From: Pseudomonas piscis
GTDB lineage: Bacteria > Pseudomonadota > Gammaproteobacteria > Pseudomonadales > Pseudomonadaceae
Assembly (NCBI RefSeq): GCF_009380155.1
Contig: NZ_WHUV01000002.1
Location: 682,001-746,000, forward strand
Direction of reading: 5' to 3'
Length of the DNA: 64,000 nt
How positions within the stretch are numbered: position 1 is the first letter of the stretch; the number at the start of each line of letters is the position of its first letter. The notes beneath the pieces were generated by a model. It saw only the letters and a program-made list of their open reading frames with translations. It was not told the DNA's origin and searched no databases. Positions 34,658-43,769 of this stretch are shown in pieces. The position numbers and the translations under genes are program-made.

Positions 34658-35803
34658 TCACCTGGTCAGCGCCTGGTAACTCACCCGGTGCGCCTCGGTC
34701 GGCAGCGGCACCTCCCATTTGAATAGCATGCGGCGGATATCCGCGTTGCGCAGCGAGGTGTCGCGCTGCTGGTTGCGCCGCATGATCTCGCTCTCCGGGC
34801 TTTCCAGGTAGACGATCTCCACCTCTGCACCGTAGCCATACAGCAAGTCCAGGGTGCGATTGCGCATCTGCGCCGACAGGTGCGTCGAGTTCCATATGAA
34901 TGGCCGCTGCTCTCGCAACAAGGCCTTGGCCCGGTCGATGGCGTAGTGCGCGGCGGCGCCTTCGTTCTGCCCGTGGCGCAGGCCCAGAGCCTGGCGCGCA
35001 TCGTCGAACGAGACCACCGGCAGGTCCGGATGATGTCGCGCGGCCCAGGTGTCCTTGCCGCTGGCCGGCAAGCCGGAAAGCATCACCACTTGCGAGCCTT
35101 GCGGTGCATGCAGCGGATAGTCGGGGTGCACCCGGGCGCCACGCAGGTACTGGATGCGCGTGTAGTCGTCGGCGAAGGCGCGCGGCCCCTGCAGGCAGCC
35201 CTCCTCGGCCGCCAGTTCACGCCACAGTTCGATGGCGCTCAAGACATCGGCCTTGCCAACGTAATCACGACCCTGCATGTCGGCCTCGGCCACCGCGCAG
35301 AGCATCCACACCGGCAGTTCCCAGGACAGCTTGTGGAGCAGGAACTCCGTGCTGCGCCCGCTGCGATCGCCTTGCAGGGCAAAAAACGGCACCTGGTGCA
35401 CGGCGATGATGCGGCAGATCTGCTCGCGCAGCTCGAACGGCACAGCGGCGCGCCACAACAGCAGCCGGGCATCCACCGCTCCCCGACGCGAGTGGCCGGG
35501 TTGGCCGATACGCCCAGTCTCGGGGTCGATCACTGTGGTATCGGGCTTGGCGATGTCATGCAGCAAGGCGGCGAAGAACAACACGAAGCGCTGCTCGGCA
35601 CTGGCTTGCTGGTACGCCGGCTGGGCCAGTAGCGCCTCCACCACCATGCAGGTGTGAATCCACACATCACCCTCGGCGTGGTAGGTCGGGTCCTGCGGGG
35701 TGTCGGCCAGGCGCGCCAGGGCCGGGATGGCCGCCAGGCAGGCGGCACTGTCCATGGCGTGCCCAGGCTCGGGCACCAGGTGTTGCAGTGGATGAATATC
35801 CAT
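34658..35803 (-). CDS. HD-Pnk: HD-domain phosphoesterase fused to a polynucleotide kinase
   Basis: 381 residues. Residues ~30-200 are an HD domain: His42/His50 (YHAEGDVWIHT), HD at 82-83 (LHDIAKPDT) and a late AEADMQGRD acid. Residues ~235-381 are a T4-Pnkp-like kinase: P-loop SGLPASGKDT (243-252), SFDDAR (266-270) and STHLSAQMRNRTLDLL. This is the arrangement of Runella HD-Pnk, where HD removes 2',3'-phosphates and the kinase phosphorylates 5'-OH ends. The start at MDIHPL has AAGGAG upstream; it begins 14 bases after the ligase stop. It should heal RNA ends for the ligase. Confidence 0.87.
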   Translation of the reverse strand: MDIHPLQHLVPEPGHAMDSAACLAAIPALARLADTPQDPTYHAEGDVWIHTCMVVEALLAQPAYQQASAEQRFVLFFAALLHDIAKPDTTVIDPETGRIGQPGHSRRGAVDARLLLWRAAVPFELREQICRIIAVHQVPFFALQGDRSGRSTEFLLHKLSWELPVWMLCAVAEADMQGRDYVGKADVLSAIELWRELAAEEGCLQGPRAFADDYTRIQYLRGARVHPDYPLHAPQGSQVVMLSGLPASGKDTWAARHHPDLPVVSFDDARQALGLRHGQNEGAAAHYAIDRAKALLREQRPFIWNSTHLSAQMRNRTLDLLYGYGAEVEIVYLESPESEIMRRNQQRDTSLRNADIRRMLFKWEVPLPTEAHRVSYQALTR

Positions 35804-35817
35804 TTCGAAAGGCTCCT

Positions 35818-36678
35818 TCAGTAGCCACGGCAGGAGCCGTGCCAGTCCATGGACAGGCGCGGCGCGTAGAGGTCGACGCCGACGGCCAGTTGATTGGGAA
35901 TGAACGGTTGATTGGCATGGTGCTGGTCGGCATCGAGGATGGCCTGGACGAAATCCTGGCGCACCCACTTCAAGCGGCCGAGGGTTTGTTGTGCGTCCTC
36001 GAGCTTCAGGTACAAGCCTTCCATGCGACTGGAGCGGTCGCACTGGCGCCAGGCCCGGGCCAGGTCGAGCCCTTCACGGCGTACCACTTGCTCGAATGCC
36101 TCGCGCCAATGGGCAGTCTTGGCCAGCGAATCGCCAACCAGCGCCATCAGCTCGGCCTGCCGGCGTGGCACCGGGCCTTCGTACAGCACCGGTACCGACA
36201 GCACGGGGCCGTCCTGGAGCAGCTTGCGGCGTGCGGCCGTAGACAAGAACAACCCCGTGCTGCGGTCCCACACGTCGAACTCGCAAAAGTAATGGGGCAA
36301 GTGGTCGTAGAACACTGAGTGCTTCTTGTGCAGCCACTCGCCGTACAGTACGAAGCGATCTTCCAGGCGTTCCAGCAGCCAGTGTTCGTGGGCCGCGGCC
36401 CACTGCTTGAACAAATTGAACTGGCGCTCGCGTCCGCCACCAGTGAGGTAGTGGCCACGGGATTGCAGGCGCAGTTCGCCGCCCTCGGTGAAGCTGATGC
36501 CGGCGTTGGCACCGTCGAGTTTTTCTTCCACCACCAGCCATTGGCCGGTCAGTGAGGCATAACGGACCTGTCCGGCGTCAGTGTCGCCATCCTGCAGGCG
36601 TGAGCTTTCCAGGTGGGGGGTACGGGGGTACTTGAGCAGTTCTAGGGAGTGCGCGTCGGCACGAATATCCATGTTCAT
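35818..36678 (-). CDS. Rnl2-like RNA ligase
   Basis: 286 residues with nucleotidyltransferase ligase motifs: I, EEKLDGANAG with adenylated Lys53; III, YGEWLH (112-117); IIIa, EFDVWD (133-138); IV, RMEGLYLK (219-226); and V, RLKWVR with Lys237. It joins 3'-OH and 5'-phosphate RNA ends using ATP. It is followed by HD-Pnk, so the two form an RNA-repair operon: healing plus sealing. AAGGAG lies six bases before the first ATG. The leader just upstream is highly structured. Confidence 0.87.
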   Translation of the reverse strand: MNMDIRADAHSLELLKYPRTPHLESSRLQDGDTDAGQVRYASLTGQWLVVEEKLDGANAGISFTEGGELRLQSRGHYLTGGGRERQFNLFKQWAAAHEHWLLERLEDRFVLYGEWLHKKHSVFYDHLPHYFCEFDVWDRSTGLFLSTAARRKLLQDGPVLSVPVLYEGPVPRRQAELMALVGDSLAKTAHWREAFEQVVRREGLDLARAWRQCDRSSRMEGLYLKLEDAQQTLGRLKWVRQDFVQAILDADQHHANQPFIPNQLAVGVDLYAPRLSMDWHGSCRGY

Positions 36679-36700
36679 GGGTTTCTCCTTGGGAATAGGG

Positions 36701-36791
36701 AAAAACCGACGACAGGATCAGGCAGGCACAGCGATGAGGCGCCGCCGCGCAAAAGCGCGGGCAGCCATCAGGCACGATGGACCGTCGTCGG
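36701..36791 (-). ncRNA. Structured leader or small RNA upstream of the RNA-repair operon
   Basis: On the transcribed strand an 8-base closing stem (CCGACGAC at 36791-36784 with GTCGTCGG at 36713-36706) encloses about 70 bases and is followed at once by five U residues (36705-36701). Inside are CCCGCGC-TTTT-GCGCGG and a CATC/GATG stem, giving a multi-arm fold. The U-run is 22 bases before the ligase ATG. It may be an attenuator, a small RNA or a repair target. No tRNA or Y-RNA signature was found. Confidence 0.45.
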
Positions 36792-36924
36792 TATCAGGCG
36801 TGTTGGCTGGCGTAGGGCACTGGCTTCACCACTTGGGAGAAAGGTTGCAGGGGCTTGAAGGCGCGCATTCAACAGCAGACGGCGGCACCTGGTCAAGCCC
36901 TGCGATACGTTGAGCTGGGCCAGG

Positions 36925-37302
36925 TCAGCGAGTTTTCGCGATCACCCCAGTCATGTACTGGTGCAAATCACGAAAGTCCTGGACCTTCCAGGCATAGGGC
37001 GCAATCTTCACGCCGTTCTCGCGCAAGGTTCTTGGGATCAGGTCGCCGTTTGGTCGCAGTATCACCGAGGAAACGATAACGCCCGGGTAATCGTTCAGGC
37101 GTTTCTTGAAGGTGGATGTCGTAAGGTCCGGGGTAGGCGGATTGCTTTTATTGGCCAATGGCCCCGTTCCCTTGATATCCGGGCCGTGGCACACGGCACA
37201 TCGTTGCAGGTAGAGGTTTTTGCCGTTGGCATTATCGGCGAAGGATAACGGCACTTGGATCAACGCTAGAACAGCCAGTGAAGCGATGAATGATCTTTTC
37301 AT
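36925..37302 (-). CDS. Small periplasmic cytochrome c
   Basis: 125 residues from MKRSFIASL, which starts a Sec signal peptide ending near LSFA. One haem-binding site CAVCH is at 35-39, followed by GPDIKGTGP, typical of class I cytochromes; the likely distal Met is in HQYMTGV near the end. It carries single electrons in the periplasm. No oxidase or dehydrogenase gene is adjacent, so its partner is unknown. Confidence 0.83.
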   Translation of the reverse strand: MKRSFIASLAVLALIQVPLSFADNANGKNLYLQRCAVCHGPDIKGTGPLANKSNPPTPDLTTSTFKKRLNDYPGVIVSSVILRPNGDLIPRTLRENGVKIAPYAWKVQDFRDLHQYMTGVIAKTR

Positions 37303-37382
37303 TTTTATTTTGCATTTCCCTCGGTCAGGTATGAAGTCCTTTTCAGTTGCAGTAGCCACTTTGATTGGGGCCCCTGCAACCG

Positions 37383-37865
37383 CTATCGGGCAACTTGAAA
37401 AACGCTTTCGTTGACGATGAGCACGTCATCGTTCAACAGGTTCAAGACGACACAAAAGTTGTGCGTGGACTGAACGTAAACCAGGTCGCCTTCTTGCTTG
37501 ATCGCCACGAATGGATTGGCTGTGGTCGAGAACAGGAACCACTCCAAATGATTGCTTGCATCGGTCCTGGCGATAAAACCTTCGTTGCCCATTTCGCCCT
37601 CGCCGCATAGAACGACCTGGCCGTTGCTCAAAGACAACTTATGGTTTACCTGGACTTGCGCCCATACATCGTCATCTTCAGCAAGCAACTCACCCGGCGC
37701 GGTCTTTGCTTCCCGAGAAAGGCTGTAGGCCCTGCCATAGGTATGGGGAAGTTCGGTGTTTTCAACCGAGTCGATCGCTATGGGCTCGATAACCCCGGGC
37801 TGGCGATAAATGATGTCCAGGCCGATCAACTGGCCGTCGCTCCATCGCTCTTGCAGTCCTTTCAT
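37383..37865 (-). CDS. Hypothetical protein
   Basis: 160 residues, acidic, soluble, no signal or membrane segment. It is predicted to be beta-rich (LSLSNGQVVLCGEGEMGNEG, VAIKQEGDLVYVQS). Not recognised. It stands divergently from the two small plus-strand unknowns, a setting often seen for toxin-immunity genes, but that is only a guess. Confidence 0.6.
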   Translation of the reverse strand: MKGLQERWSDGQLIGLDIIYRQPGVIEPIAIDSVENTELPHTYGRAYSLSREAKTAPGELLAEDDDVWAQVQVNHKLSLSNGQVVLCGEGEMGNEGFIARTDASNHLEWFLFSTTANPFVAIKQEGDLVYVQSTHNFCVVLNLLNDDVLIVNESVFQVAR

Positions 37866-38090
37866 ATGTTCTAGTGCTCACGGCTATTTTTATCACTGCC
37901 CACCCAGGCCCGGCATGACCACGCTTTAGCGCGTCGCCTCAGTTTTTGGGCGCTCGATTTTCGCGGGGCTCGCACTTTTGGGCGCCGGATTCTACCATGC
38001 TCCGACGATATCAACTGGCCGATCCAGGGCCTCCGAGAGGGTAAAGCTCTATTTGCCCAGCCGGCAATTCGGCACCTTACCCACCACACT

Positions 38091-38384
38091 TTGAATGAGC
38101 TGCCTGTGCTGGATTTCTCATACTTGGCCGATAGCCAAGGCAACAAGCCCTCTTTGTCCATTCATGACCGGGACGTCAAGTTTCTGGAACCTGCCTTTCT
38201 GGACCTTGAGCAGAAAACCGGAATCTATATAGACCCCTACGGGACAACGCGGATCTACCCCGCCCATCAACAAATACTGGTTGATTATCTGCAAGGGCGC
38301 AGTGAAGACAAGATTGTCGAGTTTGTGCACTTGCTGAAGAACGCCATCAGGGAAGACGAGGTTCTAGTGGCCGATGGCGACTAA
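38091..38384 (+). CDS. Hypothetical acidic protein, possible immunity type
   Basis: 97 residues from a TTG start; no ATG is available. The same frame is open, with no stop, back to 37875, so the protein may be longer, or this may be the 3' remnant of a larger gene. Acidic and soluble (LEQKTGIYIDPYGTTRIYP, then SEDKIVEFVHLLKNAI). Its end overlaps the next gene by 11 bases, indicating coupling. Function unknown. Confidence 0.5.
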   Translation: MNELPVLDFSYLADSQGNKPSLSIHDRDVKFLEPAFLDLEQKTGIYIDPYGTTRIYPAHQQILVDYLQGRSEDKIVEFVHLLKNAIREDEVLVADGD

Positions 38385-38871
38385 ATACGATATTCACGGA
38401 CGCGTGAATGACGAAGGTGACAGGGTGATTGGCCTGGATCTCGAGATAGTCCCTGGGAAGTCGATTGGCGGTATCTGTCTGGGAGACAATGCAGACGATA
38501 TCGTCTGGAACATCCTGGATGAGTTCGATGTACAGGCCTTTGATTTCGATAACTTCGGAATGAAGTACACCTGCTACAGGATCGACGGCGGAGCCATCTC
38601 ATTTTCCGCCAATGAGGCCGGCAATATCGTCTCCTTATGCTGCAAGCCTCCTTATACGGGTCGGTTTGATAAAAGGTTCTACCCCGGAATAACGGCAGGT
38701 GAAATCAAGGCACGATCCAAAAGACAGGAGCTTGTGGGCGGTTATCTGGTCCTGGATAGAAATTACCTTGTCTACTACGCAATGCCGGATGAGATCGACG
38801 ACTTCGATCGTTTTTCCGATCTGGACGACGATGTGGTCTTCAATGAGCTGTATGTAGGGAACCTGGCTTGA
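38374..38871 (+). CDS. Hypothetical acidic protein, possible immunity type
   Basis: 165 residues, strongly acidic, no signal peptide. Contains KSIGGICLGDNADDIVWNIL, a beta-rich centre (ISFSANEAGNIVSLCC) and an Asp-rich end. I do not recognise the family. It overlaps the upstream small gene by 11 bases. Small acidic pairs of this kind are typical of orphan immunity genes, but no toxin is visible nearby. Confidence 0.6.
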   Translation: MATKYDIHGRVNDEGDRVIGLDLEIVPGKSIGGICLGDNADDIVWNILDEFDVQAFDFDNFGMKYTCYRIDGGAISFSANEAGNIVSLCCKPPYTGRFDKRFYPGITAGEIKARSKRQELVGGYLVLDRNYLVYYAMPDEIDDFDRFSDLDDDVVFNELYVGNLA

Positions 38872-38881
38872 TGCCAGGACG

Positions 38882-38915
38882 ATACCAAGCCCACCTATAA
38901 AGACGGGCTTGGTAT
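38882..38915. terminator. Hairpin between convergent genes
   Basis: Arms ATACCAAGCCC and GGGCTTGGTAT pair exactly around a 12-base loop in the short gap between the plus-strand unknown and the minus-strand cyclase gene. It can work in both directions. No strong U-run is present. Confidence 0.6.
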
Positions 38916-38927
38916 GAAGCACAGGGC

Positions 38928-39728
38928 CTAGTTGTCCAGGAAGGCGACGGCACGGGCCGGCGCGGCGCTGGTTCCCACCAGCTTCATCGGGAAGAAACCG
39001 ACCATGAACCCTGACGCCGGCAGCGCGGCCAGGTTGTGCATCTGCTGCACGATGAAGGCTTCCTTCTCCTGGATCGCGAAGTGTCCATCCCAGATGGTGC
39101 TGCCCTCGCCCGTTTCCTCGAACCGCTTGCGCATCACCGGGAATGGCCGGTCCCAGCCTGGCGCATCGGTGCCGAGCACCTTGGCCCCGGCCCGCGCCAG
39201 GAACAGCGTGCCCTCGCGGGACATGCCCGGATAGGCGAACCATTCGGCGGACAACGACTCGAAGCGCTCCTGCCCGGTACGCAGCAGCACAGCGTCTCCG
39301 GCCTGGATCGGCCGGCCCACCGCATCGATGGCAGCCTGCAGCTCTTCGATGGTGTAGGCATCGTTGCGGCGCTCGAAGGGACGCATGTCGAGCACCATCC
39401 CCGGGCAGAACAACTCCTGCAGGTCGATTTCGTGGATCTTGCGTGCGGGTTTGCCCTCGATCAGGTTCCCGCTGTGATAAGGCGCGTCCACGTGCGTGCC
39501 ACAGTGGGAGCTCATGTCCGAGAGTATTTCCTCGCCCCAACCCTCGCCATGGGGCAGGTCGTGGGCTTCGCAGCAGAAGATCCCCATCATGCGTTCGCGG
39601 CCCTTGGCCTCCGGGCGGTGATAGTCGACAAGTGGAGCGATGACGCTGGCCATCGATGCCATGGCTGGCGGGATCTTCGAACGCAGCTCCGGGTCGATGG
39701 GGCGAGTCAGGCAGACCAGGCGTGTCAT
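38928..39728 (-). CDS. Cyclase-family metal hydrolase
   Basis: 266 residues; start at MTRLVCLTRP because GGGAGG lies six bases upstream. The metal site motif HCGTHVDAPYHSG is intact, with AGDAVLLRTG and a late FMVGFFPMKLVGTSAAPARA block, as in the kynurenine formamidase-like cyclase family. Members hydrolyse amides, lactones or cyclic diketones. As the last gene of the thiolase operon it may open a ring or lactone intermediate; the substrate is not known. Confidence 0.82.
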   Translation of the reverse strand: MTRLVCLTRPIDPELRSKIPPAMASMASVIAPLVDYHRPEAKGRERMMGIFCCEAHDLPHGEGWGEEILSDMSSHCGTHVDAPYHSGNLIEGKPARKIHEIDLQELFCPGMVLDMRPFERRNDAYTIEELQAAIDAVGRPIQAGDAVLLRTGQERFESLSAEWFAYPGMSREGTLFLARAGAKVLGTDAPGWDRPFPVMRKRFEETGEGSTIWDGHFAIQEKEAFIVQQMHNLAALPASGFMVGFFPMKLVGTSAAPARAVAFLDN

Positions 39729-39775
39729 GTGATGCCTCCCAAGCAAGTGAGAAAGTGAAAGCGACGGTGGTGACC

Positions 39776-40555
39776 TCAGGTCATGACCAGGCCGCCGTCG
39801 TACAAGATCGATTGGCCGGTCATGCCGGCCGCACCCGGTGACAGCAGATAGGCCGCCAGCTCGCCGATCTCTTTGGGGCGAATCGCCCGGCGCAGGGGAA
39901 TCCGCTCCTCCAGCGAAGCTTGCAAGCTGTCCTTGTCCGTACCCATTGCCTGGGCCTGGCGAGCCAGCAGTTCATGCATCATGTCGGTGGCCACCAGGCC
40001 CGGACAGATCGCATTCACCGTGACGCCGTGGGCGGCCGTCTCCAACGCCACGCAACGGGTCAGCCCGACCAGCGCGTGCTTGCTCACGTTGTAGGCGCTC
40101 TGGTTCATGGAGCCCCATTTGCCCGCGGTGGAAGCGATGTTGACGATGCGCCCTGCCCTTTGCGTGAGCAAATGCGGGAGCACCGCCTGCATCAGGTTCA
40201 CGCAGCCCATCACATTGGTCTGGAACAGGTTCTCGAAGTCTTCGGCGGCGAAGTCAAGGAAGGCCGCTGATTTGTATACCCCGGCGTTGTTGACCAGACC
40301 GTCGATGCGGCCCCAGCTCGCTAGCAGCTCGGCGACGGCCGAGAATACCGCCGGGCGATCGGTGACATCGAAACTGCGTACCTCCACATCGATCCCATCA
40401 CGACCCAGTTCCGCCTGGAGAGCCCGCAATTTATCCGCGCTGCGCCCGGTGACACAGACCCGGGCGCCCTTGGCCAGCAGGTTCCTGGCGATGGCCAGCC
40501 CGATGCCACTGGCCCCGCCACTGACGATGATGTTCATTCCTGCGAGTGCGTTCAT
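39776..40555 (-). CDS. Short-chain dehydrogenase/reductase
   Basis: 259 residues, classical SDR. NAD(P)-binding GGASGIGLA, NNAG, catalytic Ser in IVNIASTAG and SAYNVSKHALV (Tyr-x3-Lys), and the PG motif in ICPGLVATDM. It oxidises a secondary alcohol or reduces a ketone. It starts one base before the acyl-CoA synthetase stop, so they are coupled. In this operon a 3-hydroxyacyl-CoA or ring-alcohol oxidation is plausible. Confidence 0.88.
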   Translation of the reverse strand: MNALAGMNIIVSGGASGIGLAIARNLLAKGARVCVTGRSADKLRALQAELGRDGIDVEVRSFDVTDRPAVFSAVAELLASWGRIDGLVNNAGVYKSAAFLDFAAEDFENLFQTNVMGCVNLMQAVLPHLLTQRAGRIVNIASTAGKWGSMNQSAYNVSKHALVGLTRCVALETAAHGVTVNAICPGLVATDMMHELLARQAQAMGTDKDSLQASLEERIPLRRAIRPKEIGELAAYLLSPGAAGMTGQSILYDGGLVMT

Positions 40556-40556
40556 T

Positions 40557-42098
40557 TCATACCCTCCGCTCGGCGCCGAGCCAGAACCGGTTTCTGATTT
40601 CGCGCTTGAGCACCTTGCCCGTAGCGCTGCGTGGCAGGTCGTCCCAGATCTCCACCGACTTGGGCGTCTTCACCCCGCCCAACTGCTCGCGGCAGGTGCG
40701 CAGCAGCACTTCCTGGTCGATGGACCGGCCTTTCTTCAATTGCACCACCAGCTTGACCGCCTCGCCCCATTTTTCATCGGGGACGCCAATGACCGCGCAA
40801 TCCTCGACCTCGCCCAGGGAGCACACCACCGCTTCGATTTCAGAAGGATAGATGTTGAAGCCCCCGGAAATGATCATGTCCTTGCTGCGATCGACGATGT
40901 ACAGATAACCGTCCTGGTCGAGGTAGCCGACATCGCCGGTACGCAGCCACTCGCCGTTCTTCGCCTCTTGGGTGGCGGCGGGATTGTTGTAGTAGCCCAC
41001 CATCACCAAGGCACCGCGTACTTCTATCTCACCGGCCTGCATGGGCTCGGCCTCCTGGCCATCGCTGGTGATGATCCGCACCTGTGTCAGGATGCCCGGG
41101 CGTCCGCAACTGCGCATGCGCTGGCTGAGGCGCGGGTCATCGGGGCGGTGATCGTCCGGCGCCAGGAAGGTGCAAGCCGTGGGAGCCTCGGTCTGGCCGT
41201 AACCCTGGGTCATGACCGGCCCGAACACGCCGATGGCTTCCTCGATCTTCGCCTGGGCCGCGGGCGCGGCGCCGTACAGGAAGTATTGCAACGAGCTGTA
41301 GTCGTAGCGGCGCACATCGGGATGGGCCAGCAGCGCATACAGTGCCGTGGGCGGCAGGAACAGGTGCGTAACCCCATGTTGCTCGATACTGCGCATGACC
41401 TTCTCGGCATCGAAGCAATCGAGGATCACATGGGTGGCGCCCTGTGCAGTCAGGATCGCGGCAATGGCGCCGGCGCCGTGGGTCAGCGGCGCGACCACCA
41501 GGTGTACCACCGGGCCCTTGGGCGGCAGCGCGGTGCTCACATTGGCGACTTGGGCGATCCAGTTCAGATTGTTGTGCATCACGCCCTTGGGCTTGCCGGT
41601 GGTGCCCCCTGTGGGAATGATCGACACCACATGTTCCGGACCCGGGATCAGGTTCGGGGCCCGGGTCGCAACCTGTTGGCACAGGCTCCTGAGGGAATCA
41701 CCCTCCGGGCCGTCGATGGCCACGAAGCGGATCGTCCGCCGGACCTGCTGCATGTATTGCGCGACCATCTCGGCCAGCCGCGTATCGTAGAGCACGATGT
41801 CCACCTCGAAGGACTCGAGGATATACAGGTTTTCTTCCAGTCCATTGCGGGCGTTCAGCGGCACCCAGGTGGCGCCCATGCGGTTCATGCCATAGATGCA
41901 CTCCAGGACCGCGCCGCAGTTGGGGGCATAGATCGAAACCTTGCTCCCCTCGCCTGCCCCCAGTGCCAGCAAGACATTGGCGATCCGGTGGCTGCTGTCG
42001 TGGGCCTGCGCATAGCTCAGCTGGCCCTGGGCGTCGATGCAGAAAATGCGCTCCGGGTGGGTCCGGTAGCCTTTGTCCAGAAAATCAACAATTCGCAC
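40557..42098 (-). CDS. AMP-forming acyl-CoA synthetase
   Basis: 513 residues with ANL-superfamily motifs: IIPTGGTTGKPKGVMH (A3), LYGAAPAAQAKI, QGYGQTEA (A5), GEWLRTGDVGYLD (A7), DMIISGGFNIYPSEIE (A8) and terminal PRSATGKVLKREI with the catalytic Lys (A10). It activates a carboxylic acid to its CoA thioester in the cytoplasm. It is the second gene of the operon after the thiolase. Substrate not assignable; fatty, terpenoid or steroid side-chain acids are possible. Confidence 0.9.
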   Translation of the reverse strand: MRIVDFLDKGYRTHPERIFCIDAQGQLSYAQAHDSSHRIANVLLALGAGEGSKVSIYAPNCGAVLECIYGMNRMGATWVPLNARNGLEENLYILESFEVDIVLYDTRLAEMVAQYMQQVRRTIRFVAIDGPEGDSLRSLCQQVATRAPNLIPGPEHVVSIIPTGGTTGKPKGVMHNNLNWIAQVANVSTALPPKGPVVHLVVAPLTHGAGAIAAILTAQGATHVILDCFDAEKVMRSIEQHGVTHLFLPPTALYALLAHPDVRRYDYSSLQYFLYGAAPAAQAKIEEAIGVFGPVMTQGYGQTEAPTACTFLAPDDHRPDDPRLSQRMRSCGRPGILTQVRIITSDGQEAEPMQAGEIEVRGALVMVGYYNNPAATQEAKNGEWLRTGDVGYLDQDGYLYIVDRSKDMIISGGFNIYPSEIEAVVCSLGEVEDCAVIGVPDEKWGEAVKLVVQLKKGRSIDQEVLLRTCREQLGGVKTPKSVEIWDDLPRSATGKVLKREIRNRFWLGAERRV

Positions 42099-42113
42099 GA
42101 TGCTGCCCCTTGC

Positions 42114-43358
42114 TCAATCGCCTACGCGTTCCAGGATGGAGACAACCGCAACACCTTCCTCGATGCCCAGGAATCCGCCGCCGTTCTCCTGCAGCGCCAG
42201 GCGTGCCCCGGCTACTTGCCGGGGACCGCACTGCCCGCGCAGTTGCTGGGTCAGCTCGAAAACCTGGGCCAGGCCGGTGGCACCGATCGGATGGCCACGG
42301 CTTTCCAGGCCGCCTGAGGGGTTGATCGGAATGCTTCCGCCAAGGGTGGTGGCACCGGACTCCGCCAGGATGCCGCCTTCACCGAATGCGCAAAAACCCA
42401 GTTGCTCGGCCACATAGAGTTCGCCAAAAGCCGTGGCGTCATGCACTTCGGCTACATCGATATCGTCTGGCCCGACCCCTGCCACCTCGTAGGCCCGGCG
42501 AGCCGCCCGGGCGCCACCGCTATTCTGGAAGTCTTCCCAGGCGCGCTCCTTGCCGGACACCAGTTCATAGGCACGTACCTTGACCCGCGACCTGCCCAGC
42601 CCCAGCCGCGCCGCGCCACGCTCGGTACAGAGGATGGCCGCCGCCGCACCATCGGCGAAGGGCGAGCACATCGGCACTGTCAGCGGATAGCTCAGGGGGC
42701 GCCCGGCCAGCACCTCCTCCACCGTGAAGGCCTTGCGGAACTGCGCTCTTGGGTTGTGTACCGAGTGGCCATGGTTCTTCGCGGCGATCACCGCCATCTG
42801 CCGCTGGGTCGAGCCGAAGCGCTTCATGTGCGCGCGGCACATGGTGGCGTACAGGTCCATGAACGCGGTCCGATGCCCTAGCTCCACTCCCACAGGTGGT
42901 GGAGCGCCCAGTTGATCCATGCGCTGCAGGGTGGCCTCTACCTCGTGCACGTCCATGCCCCCGCGAAAGGCCTCCATCATGCGCTGGTCGAGGGACTCCT
43001 GGCCGTAGGTCATCTTCTCGACGCCGATGGCCAAGGCGACATCGCCCGCGCCAGAGCGCAGGTACTGCAGGGCCAGCCAGACCGCCGTCGACGCCGAAGC
43101 GCAGGCGTTCTCCACATTGACGATGGGAATCGAGTCCAGCCCCGCCGCGCGCAGTGCGATCTGCCCGGCGATGTTGGTTTGCCCTTCCACCACGTCCTGG
43201 CAGCCATTGGAAAAGAACGCCGCTTCGATCTGCCGCAGATCGGCGCCGGCATCGGCCAGTACGTCCTGCAGCGCCTCGATCGTCATCTGCTTGATTGAGG
43301 CTGCCGGCCTCCTGGCGAAGGCGGTTTGGGCAACACCCGCGATGTAGATGGGTTCCAT
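42114..43358 (-). CDS. Thiolase-family protein (SCP-x / lipid-transfer type)
   Basis: 414 residues from the ATG with AAAGG upstream; the frame extends much further back through the TetR gene region but that part is not thiolase. The active Cys is in NVENACASAST, and the late GGLESRGHPIGATGLAQ His block is present. The sequence resembles SCP2-type thiolases, which cleave branched or bulky beta-ketoacyl-CoA. First gene of the leftward operon thiolase-synthetase-SDR-cyclase, downstream of the GGTACC array at 43465. Confidence 0.88.
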   Translation of the reverse strand: MEPIYIAGVAQTAFARRPAASIKQMTIEALQDVLADAGADLRQIEAAFFSNGCQDVVEGQTNIAGQIALRAAGLDSIPIVNVENACASASTAVWLALQYLRSGAGDVALAIGVEKMTYGQESLDQRMMEAFRGGMDVHEVEATLQRMDQLGAPPPVGVELGHRTAFMDLYATMCRAHMKRFGSTQRQMAVIAAKNHGHSVHNPRAQFRKAFTVEEVLAGRPLSYPLTVPMCSPFADGAAAAILCTERGAARLGLGRSRVKVRAYELVSGKERAWEDFQNSGGARAARRAYEVAGVGPDDIDVAEVHDATAFGELYVAEQLGFCAFGEGGILAESGATTLGGSIPINPSGGLESRGHPIGATGLAQVFELTQQLRGQCGPRQVAGARLALQENGGGFLGIEEGVAVVSILERVGD

Positions 43359-43769
43359 GTCAGACCTTTCTTGTTGTTTGCGTTCATGGGGTCCTGAGGC
43401 AGGCATGGATGGCATGCCAAGGACCTCATCCGGAGACTGCCTGTTTCGATTGATTGGCCATCTTGGTACCAAATTATCGAATACAGTTCCATTTAACGGC
43501 GCCAAAGGTACCATGTCAACATAATTGGTACCGATCCGAGCCAACGAACATCTCGACAAGCCAACCCTCGTCCGTCCTGGTCCGGCGTGGGCGCTGCTCG
43601 CTCCTATGCCCAAAGGCATGGGGGAATGTGCAAGTCTGTGCTCGACCGGTTCACCGCTATCCATGGACAGCGACGCGTTCCCACAACCCTGTTGTGTGCT
43701 AACAGCCACCTGGGGTTGTGGTACCGTCGCCACCTCGATGCACCTTCCGTCAATTAGGCGCCAACGCTG
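43359..43769. other. Divergent promoter region between thiolase and TetR genes
   Basis: Apart from array A, this gap has a further GGTACC at 43715-43720, about 50 bases before the TetR start. No gene is seen. Confidence 0.5.
43465..43532. promoter_or_regulatory. Array A of GGTACC-like boxes
   Basis: Boxes start at 43465 (GGTACC), 43485 (AGTTCC, weak), 43507 (GGTACC) and 43527 (GGTACC), 20-22 bases apart. The last two enclose ATGTCAACATAATT. The array lies 107 bases before the thiolase start and between thiolase and the divergent TetR gene. It matches arrays B and C in spacing and inner sequence, so it is probably a shared operator. Confidence 0.7.
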
